Made by a program: the position numbers and the translations under genes. This document shows, one piece after another, positions 17,399 through 25,866 of a stretch of DNA of 64,000 nucleotides. The DNA lies in assembly GCA_028698875.1 (NCBI GenBank), contig JAQVVR010000005.1:69841-133840 (forward strand), written 5' to 3'. Numbering within the stretch: the stretch's first letter is position 1; every line of letters starts with the position of its first letter. The notes beneath the pieces are model-generated. The model was not told the origin of the DNA. It did no database searches and was given only the letters and a program-made list of their open reading frames with translations. The DNA comes from Candidatus Izemoplasmatales bacterium (GTDB lineage: Bacteria > Bacillota_I > Bacilli_A > Izemoplasmatales > Hujiaoplasmataceae).

Positions 17399-18889
17399 AT
17401 GGCATATAATGGTTATGCAATTGATGAATACTTGGATGCTACTTCTATCACAAACCAATTGGATGAGTTGATCAAGAAGCCAGTTTACTCGCTTAAACGT
17501 GAATATCTTGATGATTATGTAGCCAATTATTTTAATCAGAAATGTCTTAAGTCTAAAGCTATGATTGATGAAGCTAAAGCCATCATACCCGGAGGAGTTC
17601 AGCATAATCTTGCCTTTAATTACCCATTCCCAATTGTCATTACTAAAGCTGATGGTGCTAAATTATATGATCTTGATGGCAACTGGTATTATGATCTTTT
17701 GCAAGCGGGTGGACCAACGATTTTAGGTAGTAACTCAGTCGCTGTTCGTGAACAGGTTATCAATCTTTTAAATACTTGTGGTCCATCAACCGGATTGTTT
17801 CATGAATATGAATTTAAACTAGCTAAAAAAATATCCGAGATGGTTCCATCAGTTGAGATGTTTCGCATGCTAGGATCAGGAACTGAAGCTTGTATGTGTG
17901 CTGCCCGGATAGCGCGTTTAAAAACCGGACATAAAAACATTCTTAAAATGGGAGGAGCTTACCACGGCTGGTCTGATCAACTGGCTTATGGAATGCGAAT
18001 TCCAGGTACCAAAGGGATGATGTCTAAAGGGGTTCCTTCTTTTGTCTTTAAGCATACCGATGAGTTTTTTCCCAATGATTTACATGATTTAGAACGGAAA
18101 CTTCGACGTAATCAGTTTACTGGGGGAACGGCTGCAGTCTATATTGAGCCAGTTGGTCCAGAAAGTGGTACCCGTCCACTTTCGAAAGAATTTGTCGTTG
18201 GTGCCGAACAATTGGCTCACAAATTTGGTGCGCTTTACATTTTTGATGAAGTAGTAACCGGCTTTCGTATTGGACAAGGTGGGGCGCAAGGATATTTTGG
18301 TGTTGATCCGGATTTAACGATTTTTGGTAAAATTATTGCCGGAGGTTACCCCGGTGCCGGTGGAGTTGGCGGACACAAAGACTGTATGGCACATTTGGGC
18401 GCCGGACTTGATTCATCAGGCAAAAAGATCCCCAAAGCATTATGCGGAGGTACCATGGCCGCAACACCGGTTTCGTGTGTTGCAGGATATTATACTTTAT
18501 GCGAAATTCAAAGAACGAATGCTTGCGAAGTTGCCGGTCGCATGGGCGACAGGCTGACAAAAGGTTTGCAGGAATTGATAAAAAAATATAATCTTCCTTT
18601 TGTGGCTTTCAATCAAGGATCAATCTGTCATCTTGATACGGTTGGGACGATGCATTTTTGTGTCGATTGGAAGCGAATTTGGAAGATCCCTGAGATTTTG
18701 AAGCAAACCAGTGTCCGTCAAAAGGAAATGGAGCATATGGGTGCTGCTTATATGGCCGAGGGTATAGTAACTTTGGCAGGATCACGTCTTTATACCAGCG
18801 CCGCTTATACTGAAGCGATGATTGATGATGTTTTACAAAGATTTGAACGAGTAATGTCCAAATGTGGGCTTTTGGAGGATAGAAAGTAA
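17399..18889 (+). CDS. Class III PLP aminotransferase, glutamate-1-semialdehyde-mutase-like
   Basis: A 496-residue fold-type I PLP enzyme. Conserved parts are GSGTEACMCAARIAR (phosphate-binding region), GGAYHGWSDQ, DEVVTGFR (the Asp that pairs with the pyridine nitrogen) and FGKIIAGGYPG, whose Lys311 should bind PLP. It resembles glutamate-1-semialdehyde aminomutase, but with an N-terminal extension of about 55 residues and no tetrapyrrole genes nearby. The company of an aldolase and a sugar kinase suggests removal or addition of an amino group on a sugar or polyol intermediate (inference). The ATG at 17399 follows AAAGGAGA; it is the first gene after the operator. Confidence 0.85.
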   Translation: MAYNGYAIDEYLDATSITNQLDELIKKPVYSLKREYLDDYVANYFNQKCLKSKAMIDEAKAIIPGGVQHNLAFNYPFPIVITKADGAKLYDLDGNWYYDLLQAGGPTILGSNSVAVREQVINLLNTCGPSTGLFHEYEFKLAKKISEMVPSVEMFRMLGSGTEACMCAARIARLKTGHKNILKMGGAYHGWSDQLAYGMRIPGTKGMMSKGVPSFVFKHTDEFFPNDLHDLERKLRRNQFTGGTAAVYIEPVGPESGTRPLSKEFVVGAEQLAHKFGALYIFDEVVTGFRIGQGGAQGYFGVDPDLTIFGKIIAGGYPGAGGVGGHKDCMAHLGAGLDSSGKKIPKALCGGTMAATPVSCVAGYYTLCEIQRTNACEVAGRMGDRLTKGLQELIKKYNLPFVAFNQGSICHLDTVGTMHFCVDWKRIWKIPEILKQTSVRQKEMEHMGAAYMAEGIVTLAGSRLYTSAAYTEAMIDDVLQRFERVMSKCGLLEDRK

Positions 18890-18891
18890 GG

Positions 18892-20070
18892 ATGATGTAT
18901 TCAGAAATCGAAGCTAAAAGACTAGTGATTCAGGCTGGTAAACAGTTAATAAAAAATGGTTTAATTGCGCGAACATGGGGTAACATTAGTGCTCGAATAT
19001 CGGATACACAGTTTGTAATTAGTCCCAGTGGTAAAGCCTATGAAACACTTTTACCAGAACAGATTGTAACGGTTAATATTAGTGATTGTTCATATTCGGG
19101 TAGCATTAAACCTTCTACTGAGAAAGGAATTCATGCGGATGTGTACCGATTACGACCAGAAGCCAATTTTATCATACATACTCATCAAACTAAGGCATCA
19201 GTAGTTAGTATAGCCGGCGAAGATATACGGGGTTACGCGGACGAATTTGCGGAAATATTTGGGGATGTTATCCCATGTGCTGAATATGGAATATCATCAA
19301 CAAAAACCCTTCGTAACGCCGTCGCTGATGCCGTTAAGAAACACCCTAAAAGTCAAGCTTTCTTAATGCGGCATCACGGGGCTCTTTGTATTGGCAAAGA
19401 TTATTCATATGCTTTCGTCATTTCTCGAACATTGGAAACGGTTTGTGAAAAAGCAATCGGAAGTTATGTTCTTCGTGGTCATAACCTTACCTCCTATTCT
19501 GATGATGCCCGTCGAAATCTCTATCTTAAAACTCAAGCTAAGGGAGCGACATTGCCTGTGGACTGCCCAGACATGGGCAGCAGCAAACGAAGTGGCGATA
19601 TATTCACGTTGGAATATGAGAATAAGACTTATTCTTATGATTTAAACGCTTTACCAACAGATCTCTTTGAACCGGCGATTATTCATGCCAAAATATATCT
19701 TTGCAGTGGTGTCAACAGTATTATTCATATCACTGAACCTGATGTTTTGGCTGTTAGTGCGACAGGAAAAACCATGCATCCAGCCATTGATGATTTGGCC
19801 CAAATCGCCGGAGTCAGTATTCGCTGTGGTGATTCAAAATCGGCATGTAAAAAACTGAAGAACAGAAATGCGGTTTTCATTCGAAATGCCGGAGCTTTAT
19901 GCACAGGAAACTGTTTTGAAGATGCCGAAGCGGTAGGGATGATTTTAACGAAAAGTTGTGAAGCGGAGATATTTTCCACATTTTTACCAAAGCGGCATCG
20001 ATTAGGAATTTTTGATGCTTTTATTCAAAGAACATTTTATGTTTTGAAATATTCTAAACTCAAAAAGTAA
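18892..20070 (+). CDS. Tandem class II aldolase/adducin-family protein
   Basis: A 392-residue protein made of two class II aldolase-like domains. Domain 1 (about 1-195) has the expected zinc ligands: HTH at 96-98 and a His in MRHHGAL at 159-165, plus STEKGIH with the likely catalytic Glu77. Domain 2 (about 225-375) aligns in outline but is degenerate: HTH has become HIT (279-281) and HHGAL has become RNAGAL (331-336). Zinc-dependent cleavage or epimerisation of a phosphorylated sugar by domain 1 is likely; domain 2 is probably structural or allosteric. It starts three bases after the aminotransferase gene, with the ribosome site GGAGG inside the end of that gene. Confidence 0.82.
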   Translation: MMYSEIEAKRLVIQAGKQLIKNGLIARTWGNISARISDTQFVISPSGKAYETLLPEQIVTVNISDCSYSGSIKPSTEKGIHADVYRLRPEANFIIHTHQTKASVVSIAGEDIRGYADEFAEIFGDVIPCAEYGISSTKTLRNAVADAVKKHPKSQAFLMRHHGALCIGKDYSYAFVISRTLETVCEKAIGSYVLRGHNLTSYSDDARRNLYLKTQAKGATLPVDCPDMGSSKRSGDIFTLEYENKTYSYDLNALPTDLFEPAIIHAKIYLCSGVNSIIHITEPDVLAVSATGKTMHPAIDDLAQIAGVSIRCGDSKSACKKLKNRNAVFIRNAGALCTGNCFEDAEAVGMILTKSCEAEIFSTFLPKRHRLGIFDAFIQRTFYVLKYSKLKK

Positions 20071-20087
20071 AAGGGAGGTAATTCATA

Positions 20088-20759
20088 ATGCTAAAAAAGC
20101 TGACGGATGAAAAAATCGGGGAAATCTTAGAAACCGGAATTGCGGAATTCGCCGAAAAAGGCTTGGACCGGGCAAACATTAACGTGATTGCAAAGAAAGC
20201 CGGTATCAGTGTTGGAGTATTATATAAATATTACCAAGATAAAGAGGCTTTCTTTTTAGCATGTTTACGACGAAGTCTAGATTTCCTTGAATCAGTAATT
20301 AATGATTTTATGAGTGGCGAAGAAAAATTGCTTGCCCGGGTGGAAAAAATTATTCGTGCACTGCAATTTTATTCAAGAGAACATACTAATTATATCAATA
20401 TGTATAATGAGATAACTTCCGGCAGTAGCAAGAAATTCGCACCCATTCTGGCAAAACAAATCGAAAGTGTATCTGCTAGAGTATATACTCAGTTTATTGC
20501 TAAAGCCAGGGAAGATGGCGATATTCGCAGCGATATCGACCCTAAGATGTTTGCCTTCTTTTTTGATAATTTGCTGATGATGATGCACTTTTCGTATTGT
20601 AGTGAGTACTACCGCGAACGGTTTAAAATATATTGTGGAGAAGATATTTTGGATAATGACGAAAAGGTTGTCACCGAACTTCTCAAATTTGTGGAATCTG
20701 CATTTACATTCGACCAGTCAGCCATTGTTCACCATAACAATGGGGATAAGTCACTATGA
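20088..20759 (+). CDS. TetR/AcrR-family transcriptional regulator
   Basis: A 223-residue repressor-type protein. The N-terminal helix-turn-helix (about residues 22-60) contains INVIAKKAGISVGVLYKYYQ, characteristic of the family; the remainder is an all-helical ligand-binding domain. It is embedded in the operon between the aldolase and the kinase and its stop codon overlaps the kinase start (ATGA), so it is produced along with the enzymes and probably senses a pathway intermediate. The palindrome at 17359 is the obvious candidate binding site. TGA is its stop, which supports the standard code. Confidence 0.9.
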   Translation: MLKKLTDEKIGEILETGIAEFAEKGLDRANINVIAKKAGISVGVLYKYYQDKEAFFLACLRRSLDFLESVINDFMSGEEKLLARVEKIIRALQFYSREHTNYINMYNEITSGSSKKFAPILAKQIESVSARVYTQFIAKAREDGDIRSDIDPKMFAFFFDNLLMMMHFSYCSEYYRERFKIYCGEDILDNDEKVVTELLKFVESAFTFDQSAIVHHNNGDKSL

Positions 20760-22348
20760 AATACGTAATCGCCTATGACATTGGCACCACCAGTATTAAG
20801 ACGTGCCTATTTTGTATCAATGAGCGAATCACTTTAGTAAACAGTGCTAATCAAGGATATGGGCTTTACATCATGGAAAACGGCGGAGCTGAACAAAATA
20901 CCGATGAGTGGTGGAAAGCAATGTGCGATACCACGAAAACTTTGTTAAAAAATTCTGACATTACCCCATCTGAAGTCGCTGGAATATCCTTTTGCTCACA
21001 AATGCAAGGAATTGTCCTTGTTGATAAAAACGGCAAAGCTGTGCGTCGACCCATGAGTTATATGGATCAACGGGCAAAAAAGGAAATTCAAAAAGGGATG
21101 GCAACGGGAATTCAGATTTCCGGATGTAATATTTATAAGTTATTAAAAAGTATTATTATAACCGGTGCGGCTTCGACAAGTGTAAAAGATCCTTTATGGA
21201 AATACAAATGGTTAGAAAAAAACGAACCGGAAAATTTTAAGAAAGCTTATAAATGGCTTGATGTAAAGGAATATTTAATTTGTCAGTGTACTGATGAGTT
21301 TGTGATGACTGAGGATTCAGCTTTTTCGACATTTTTATATGATACTAGGAAGGGAAAAACTGGCTGGAGCAAATCACTTTGTAAAATGTTTGGGGTTAAT
21401 ATGGCGCATCTCCCCAGAATCATTAAACCCACAGATATGGTTAGTGGTCTAACCAAGAAAGCGGCTACTGAACTTGGACTTGTGGAAGGAACACCGGTGT
21501 TTGGCGGTGGCGGTGACGCCACCTTAATTGGTATCGGTGCTGGTTGTGTCAATGTTGGTGATACCCATATTTACTCTGGCACATCGGGATGGGTATCAAC
21601 AATTGTTGATAAACAATATGTCGATACCGATGCGATGATTGGTGCGATTGTTGCCGCTCAAAGTGGTCGGTTTAATTATTTTGCAGAAATGGAAACTGCG
21701 GGGAAATGTCTTGAGTGGGTCAAAGATCATCTTGCACTCGATGAGATTGGGGTGTATTTGGAAAAGAAACATATTACTGAGAGTCATGAAGCAGTCTATA
21801 CCAGTTTATATGATTATTTGACAAAAACGGTTAAGGATGTGAAGCCAGGTGCCGGAGGCTTGATTTTTACACCATGGCTTCATGGGAACCGCTGTCCATT
21901 CGAAGACCCAAATTCGGCGGGAATGTTTTTTAATGTTAAATTAGAAACCGGAAAAACCGAATTGATTCGAGCCGTATTAGAAGGTGTGTGTTATCATCTG
22001 CGTTGGATGTTAGAATGTCAAGATATGAAGATAAAAACGTCAAACCCAATTCGCTTTGTAGGTGGGGGAGCTTTGTCTGATGTGACAAGTCAGATTTTGG
22101 CAGATATTATTGGCCGAACTGTTGAGGTGGTTGCTAATCCTCAAAATGTCGGAGCTGTTGGCGCGGCAGCAATCATCGGAGTTGGTCTTGGGGTAATTGA
22201 TTATTTAGAAAGCATCAAAAAATATATTCCGGTCGTTCATGTCTTCAAGCCAAATTATGACAATAAAATAATTTACGATAAAGTATACAAAGTATTCAAA
22301 AAACTCTATGCCGCCAATAAATATAATTTTAAAGCTTTAAATACTTAA
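20756..22348 (+). CDS. FGGY-family carbohydrate kinase
   Basis: A 530-residue actin-fold kinase. The N-terminal phosphate-binding motif is YDIGTTSIKTCLF; the ATPase-domain elements FGGGGDATLIGIG and SGTSGW and the C-terminal RFVGGGALSDVTSQILAD also fit the FGGY family and its xylulokinase-like branch. The enzymes phosphorylate sugars or polyols with ATP. Coupled to the preceding aldolase, it would supply the phosphorylated substrate to be cleaved. The specific sugar cannot be assigned, and no dedicated transporter lies in the operon. It is the last gene, before a strong terminator. Confidence 0.88.
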   Translation: MKYVIAYDIGTTSIKTCLFCINERITLVNSANQGYGLYIMENGGAEQNTDEWWKAMCDTTKTLLKNSDITPSEVAGISFCSQMQGIVLVDKNGKAVRRPMSYMDQRAKKEIQKGMATGIQISGCNIYKLLKSIIITGAASTSVKDPLWKYKWLEKNEPENFKKAYKWLDVKEYLICQCTDEFVMTEDSAFSTFLYDTRKGKTGWSKSLCKMFGVNMAHLPRIIKPTDMVSGLTKKAATELGLVEGTPVFGGGGDATLIGIGAGCVNVGDTHIYSGTSGWVSTIVDKQYVDTDAMIGAIVAAQSGRFNYFAEMETAGKCLEWVKDHLALDEIGVYLEKKHITESHEAVYTSLYDYLTKTVKDVKPGAGGLIFTPWLHGNRCPFEDPNSAGMFFNVKLETGKTELIRAVLEGVCYHLRWMLECQDMKIKTSNPIRFVGGGALSDVTSQILADIIGRTVEVVANPQNVGAVGAAAIIGVGLGVIDYLESIKKYIPVVHVFKPNYDNKIIYDKVYKVFKKLYAANKYNFKALNT

Positions 22349-22362
22349 TTTTATAGAGTGAT

Positions 22363-22397
22363 AACAACGACGAGAATCACAATTCGTCGTTGTTTTC
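22363..22397 (+). terminator. Intrinsic terminator of the kinase operon
   Basis: A perfect 11-base stem, AACAACGACGA / TCGTCGTTGTT, with a 10-base loop and T-rich tail. Confidence 0.9.
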
Positions 22398-22678
22398 TTA
22401 TCTTGTTTGGCGAGTTTAGCTTATTGGGAAAAAAATTCCATCGTTAGCCTTTTCTTTCCGTTTTTTGATACAATATATAAGTAACCTTGAGTGATAGTCA
22501 AGAAAAAAAAGAATCAAAATAAACATGTTTTATTAAAATATTGCGTTTGTTGTGATGTGAAATTGTGGCATTTTTGTCAAGAAATATTTTGGTTTTTATC
22601 ATATGATATAATGAAGTCGGAAATTGCGAATGCCCGAATTTGATTTGCGGAATAGCGCCCCTCGACATGGGAGAATCT
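22398..22678 (+). other. AT-rich intergenic region with an extended -10 element
   Basis: This gap of about 280 bases holds TGATATAAT (TATAAT at 22607-22612), a plausible extended -10 for the next gene, without a clear -35. I see no other gene, RNA or repeat in it. Confidence 0.4.
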
Positions 22679-23995
22679 ATGCTAAAAAAAATCGAGAAAT
22701 TTACCCTATCAACGCCGTATTTGCTAATTTGTAGTGCTATGGCAATTATCTTCTGGACGTTTCGATTGGAAGCAATCGGAGTGCCCATTATCTTAGTTTT
22801 GATGTTTGTTCAATTTGTATTATTCAAAGATGCGATGCCATCAGTTCCTTTGTTACTATCGGGTTTATTTATGGTTAGCCAAGTTTTCACTGATTTTTCT
22901 GATATTCCTTTTTATCTGTATATGACACCGCCGATGATAATTGTGGGAATGATTATTCATATGATCCGTTTTAAAACCAAGTTTTGGCAAGGTAAAATGC
23001 TTTGGGGTATCATGATTATGTTTTTGGCGATGATTTTATCAGCGTTTAATGCTGAAGAAGTAACGATCTATTACCTTTTTTATTCATTAATTGGGTTGTT
23101 GTATGCCTTGATTTATTTATTCTATCGTAATTCATTGGATAACGATCATATTCAATATCTTTTAAAAACCATGGTTTTAATGGGAATTGTCGTCGCCATG
23201 GAGACTTTAATCTATTATTTACGGGTCGATGATGTCTTATATGCTATTGAGAATAAGACAATTAAACTTGGTTGGGGGATATCTAATTATATAGCAACAT
23301 ATTTAGTTATGTTTATCCCTGCGACAATCTATTTTGCTAAAAACACAAAAGGGAATTACTTTTGGATTTTAATAGCGATTTTTGAAGTAGCAATGTTGTT
23401 ACTTACGGCATCGCGAGGGGGAATTCTTGCCTTTGCAATTATGGCGATTCCGTTAGCAATCTACTTATTCAAATCAAAAAATTGGCGGATTTCTTTAATT
23501 ACTTTTGTCACTGCTGTTGTGGGTATAGGTATGATTGTTTGGATTAATTATGATTGGTTTGTAGCCCTTTTTAATCGCTTTGAAACAGTCATGCTGGATG
23601 ATTCGGGACGGATGGAAATTTATGCAGAAGCTTTGCGGGTATTTACTGAGCACCCATTATTTGGGGGCGGATTGTTTGCCCGTATTGATGGCAACGATGT
23701 TTATCACATGTATCACAACACGTTCTTGCATACACTTGCAACTTTGGGAAGTGTCGGTTTTGTCGGTTTAATCTGGCAATTATACGTTCAGATTTCGGTT
23801 CTTTTAAAACACATCACCCAAGCAACGATTATTCTATTTATTTCCATTCTTGGAGCTCATCTCCATGGAATGGTCGATAATATTTATTACATGCCTCAAT
23901 TTATGATTTTAATGCTGATTATTGTTGCTGTTGTTGAGAAAAGCAACCTCCTCCTGGTGGCTTCAACTACGCCAATCACAACGGTATCGCAATAG
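22679..23995 (+). CDS. O-antigen ligase/Wzy-family membrane protein
   Basis: A 438-residue protein with about ten to twelve transmembrane helices. The central motif TASRGGILAF and the later large loop with HMYHNTFLHTLATLGSVGFVGL match the O-antigen ligase/polymerase family (Wzy_C), whose members join oligosaccharides to lipids or to each other at the outer face of the membrane. No other polysaccharide genes adjoin it, so it is an orphan. The start is taken as the ATG at 22679 behind GGGAGA; an in-frame ATG at 22667 and a TTG at 22640 are alternatives. In a lineage possibly without a cell wall, a glycolipid or capsule role is plausible (inference). Confidence 0.8.
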   Translation: MLKKIEKFTLSTPYLLICSAMAIIFWTFRLEAIGVPIILVLMFVQFVLFKDAMPSVPLLLSGLFMVSQVFTDFSDIPFYLYMTPPMIIVGMIIHMIRFKTKFWQGKMLWGIMIMFLAMILSAFNAEEVTIYYLFYSLIGLLYALIYLFYRNSLDNDHIQYLLKTMVLMGIVVAMETLIYYLRVDDVLYAIENKTIKLGWGISNYIATYLVMFIPATIYFAKNTKGNYFWILIAIFEVAMLLLTASRGGILAFAIMAIPLAIYLFKSKNWRISLITFVTAVVGIGMIVWINYDWFVALFNRFETVMLDDSGRMEIYAEALRVFTEHPLFGGGLFARIDGNDVYHMYHNTFLHTLATLGSVGFVGLIWQLYVQISVLLKHITQATIILFISILGAHLHGMVDNIYYMPQFMILMLIIVAVVEKSNLLLVASTTPITTVSQ

Positions 23996-24005
23996 TAACA
24001 ATAAT

Positions 24006-24047
24006 AAAAAAAACCGTGGATCCGCAAAGGAATTCCGCGATTTTTTT
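24006..24047. terminator. Bidirectional terminator
   Basis: A 14-base stem with one mismatch and one G-T pair, flanked by A7 and T7, lies between the ligase-like gene and the anti-sigma gene on the other strand. Confidence 0.85.
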
Positions 24048-24064
24048 ATTATTAAAACAGTTTT

Positions 24065-25252
24065 CTAAACTACATAAATTAAATCTTTAGTAACGTTAAT
24101 GTCTTGGCTTTGGCTATTTCGATTACCATTACCTTGGCCTTGTCCGTTACCGTTGCCATCACTGTTGCCGTTGCCGTTTTCTGAGGCTTTATCGGTACGA
24201 GAGCCAGTATATTGACAGGAATCTGATTGATTCCCATGACGATAGGTGACCATAAACCGATATTGATATGAAGATGAAGTCTGATTGTATTCAACGGCAA
24301 CATCAATGTCGCCTTCTTCATTGTTATCGTTATTTTTACATGAGTACCGGACTCTGATTTGGGCTGTTCCAGAGTTGTTTTCAACTCTGGATATTTGAAA
24401 CTCAACAGTATCATCGTCTTGTTCATAATTGACAGTAGCACAGATACGGTTGTCAGTTAATGTCAAGCCCATTTCTACTTGTTGCATTTGAATGCCATTT
24501 TCGTAAACGGTATAGCGATAACTTTGCTTTGATTTTGTTGATTGATCTTCAATGGAGACATAATTATTTTGGTCAACACAAGCAAAGAGATTGATACTAT
24601 TTCCCGAAGCGGTCTCAGTGATGGTACCGAGCAAAGCATATTCGTTTTCGGATTGAACCATAACGCCTTCAAGATGAGTAACATTAGCATTTTCTAAATC
24701 GAGAGTTTTATTGAAATATAAACCGTAGGATACTACTTGATCTAAAAGATCGATTGATTCGAAATGAACATAATATTCATATTCAAGACGACTAGATTCA
24801 GCGGTTTCAAAGGTTATGCTATCTTTATCTCCTACCAAAGTTTCCAAAACATTTATATATGTGTTAAGATTGGTAATCTGATCGGCGATGTCCGGTGTTA
24901 CAGCGGGTGTCTCCAAAGGTAGATATGCTAAGGAAAGGGGTTCTAAGGAACCGATGAATGCGGTCGCGGAAATTGCTTGAAAACCAATTACCTCTTCATC
25001 GGATATTAATGCTTGTGGAGTCACATTTGAGTTTGTCACTAAAGCATATACAATTACAGAAGTGAAACCAAGAACTAGTACCAAAACTGCGAATTGTAAA
25101 ACCCTGGAAAAACTAAAATGGCGTTTAATCGGGTTGGTATTTTCAACTTCAGGGATAATATTAATGGTAGCTAAATCAATTTTAGCGTAAACATCCGGCA
25201 TTTCGTTTTCGGCAGTCTTTTTTATTAATGCTTTCAACATATTTAGTTTCAT
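24065..25252 (-). CDS. Putative membrane anti-sigma factor with paralogous ectodomain
   Basis: A 395-residue single-pass protein: a cytoplasmic N-terminus of about 45 residues (LIKKTAENEMPDVYAKID resembles the short sigma-binding segments of Firmicute anti-sigmas), one transmembrane helix (about 48-72), and an external domain of about 260 residues ending in a low-complexity G/N/Q/S tail. The position right after the ECF sigma gene gives the anti-sigma call. The ectodomain is recognisably related to the lipoprotein two genes upstream: both begin FQA(I/V)SAT, and D..NYV...Q segments and a final beta-rich block align. The ATG at 25252 has AGGAG eight bases before it; a GTG at 25261 overlapping the sigma stop is less likely. 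Confidence 0.68.
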   Translation of the reverse strand: MKLNMLKALIKKTAENEMPDVYAKIDLATINIIPEVENTNPIKRHFSFSRVLQFAVLVLVLGFTSVIVYALVTNSNVTPQALISDEEVIGFQAISATAFIGSLEPLSLAYLPLETPAVTPDIADQITNLNTYINVLETLVGDKDSITFETAESSRLEYEYYVHFESIDLLDQVVSYGLYFNKTLDLENANVTHLEGVMVQSENEYALLGTITETASGNSINLFACVDQNNYVSIEDQSTKSKQSYRYTVYENGIQMQQVEMGLTLTDNRICATVNYEQDDDTVEFQISRVENNSGTAQIRVRYSCKNNDNNEEGDIDVAVEYNQTSSSYQYRFMVTYRHGNQSDSCQYTGSRTDKASENGNGNSDGNGNGQGQGNGNRNSQSQDINVTKDLIYVV

Positions 25253-25257
25253 GGTTT

Positions 25258-25782
25258 TCACTCCTTTCCTAATGATTTTTTCATTTTTTGTAAAGCTTTA
25301 TTATACATTCCCAAAACTGTTCCCAAGGGCTTATTAACCGTAGTTGCGATATCTTTAAATTTGGTTTGAGATACAATTCTTAGTAAGACAATCTGGCGTT
25401 CGATTTCGTTTAATGGCGTTAACAATTCTGCCATAGTATAGTCAGTTTTGGGACCTTCACGATTTGGTTGATTAAATAGATAAGCTTGTTCTTGTGGATC
25501 AGCATAGATGATTGGTTTGGTTTTACGAAGATGATCATAAGCGATGTTTTTGGCAATTTCGAAGAGCCAGGCGGCAAAATTACGTCCACGTTGGTAAGAA
25601 TGAAGGTTTGCGATCATCTTGGTATATGTGTCTTGCATCAAATCTTCAGTGATGCCACGATCCTTCACAATCGCTATGATAATGGAGTAAACACCACGCT
25701 TGGTATGATCATAGACATATAAAAAGGCGTTTTCGTCTTTTTCCATCAATAAATCTAAATAATCATCAAAATGATGTGCCAT
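25258..25782 (-). CDS. ECF-type sigma-70 family factor
   Basis: A 174-residue RNA polymerase sigma factor. Region 2 contains DLMQDTYTKMIANLHSYQ and FAAWLFEIAKNIAYDHLRK; region 4 contains LNEIERQIVLLRIVSQTKFKDIA followed by a helix-turn-helix (GTVLGMYNKALQKMKKSL). No region 1 or 3, as in the extracytoplasmic-function class. The ATG at 25782 follows GGGGTGAG; in-frame codons further upstream lie across the probable promoter and are not used. It is followed five bases later by the membrane anti-sigma gene. The regulon is unknown; the neighbouring lipoprotein is the first candidate target. Confidence 0.92.
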   Translation of the reverse strand: MAHHFDDYLDLLMEKDENAFLYVYDHTKRGVYSIIIAIVKDRGITEDLMQDTYTKMIANLHSYQRGRNFAAWLFEIAKNIAYDHLRKTKPIIYADPQEQAYLFNQPNREGPKTDYTMAELLTPLNEIERQIVLLRIVSQTKFKDIATTVNKPLGTVLGMYNKALQKMKKSLGKE

Positions 25783-25807
25783 TGTCTCACCCCAGCTTTT
25801 GATGATT

Positions 25808-25813
25808 ATTATA
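25808..25813 (-). promoter_or_regulatory. Probable -10 element for the sigma/anti-sigma genes
   Basis: On the minus strand GATATAAT gives TATAAT 25 bases before the sigma ATG, inside the 84-base gap behind the lipoprotein gene. The best -35 is weak (TTTCCC at 17 bases), so the sigma gene may be read both from here and from the lipoprotein promoter. Confidence 0.45.
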
Positions 25814-25866
25814 TCACATGAAGCCGGGATGGGAAACAATGCAGTTTATATTAATTTTATTTCTGA

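Noticed and set aside
17399..18889. Assigning the aminotransferase as hemL
   Set aside because: It has an N-terminal extension and sits with sugar-type enzymes; no tetrapyrrole genes are nearby, so only the family level is supported.
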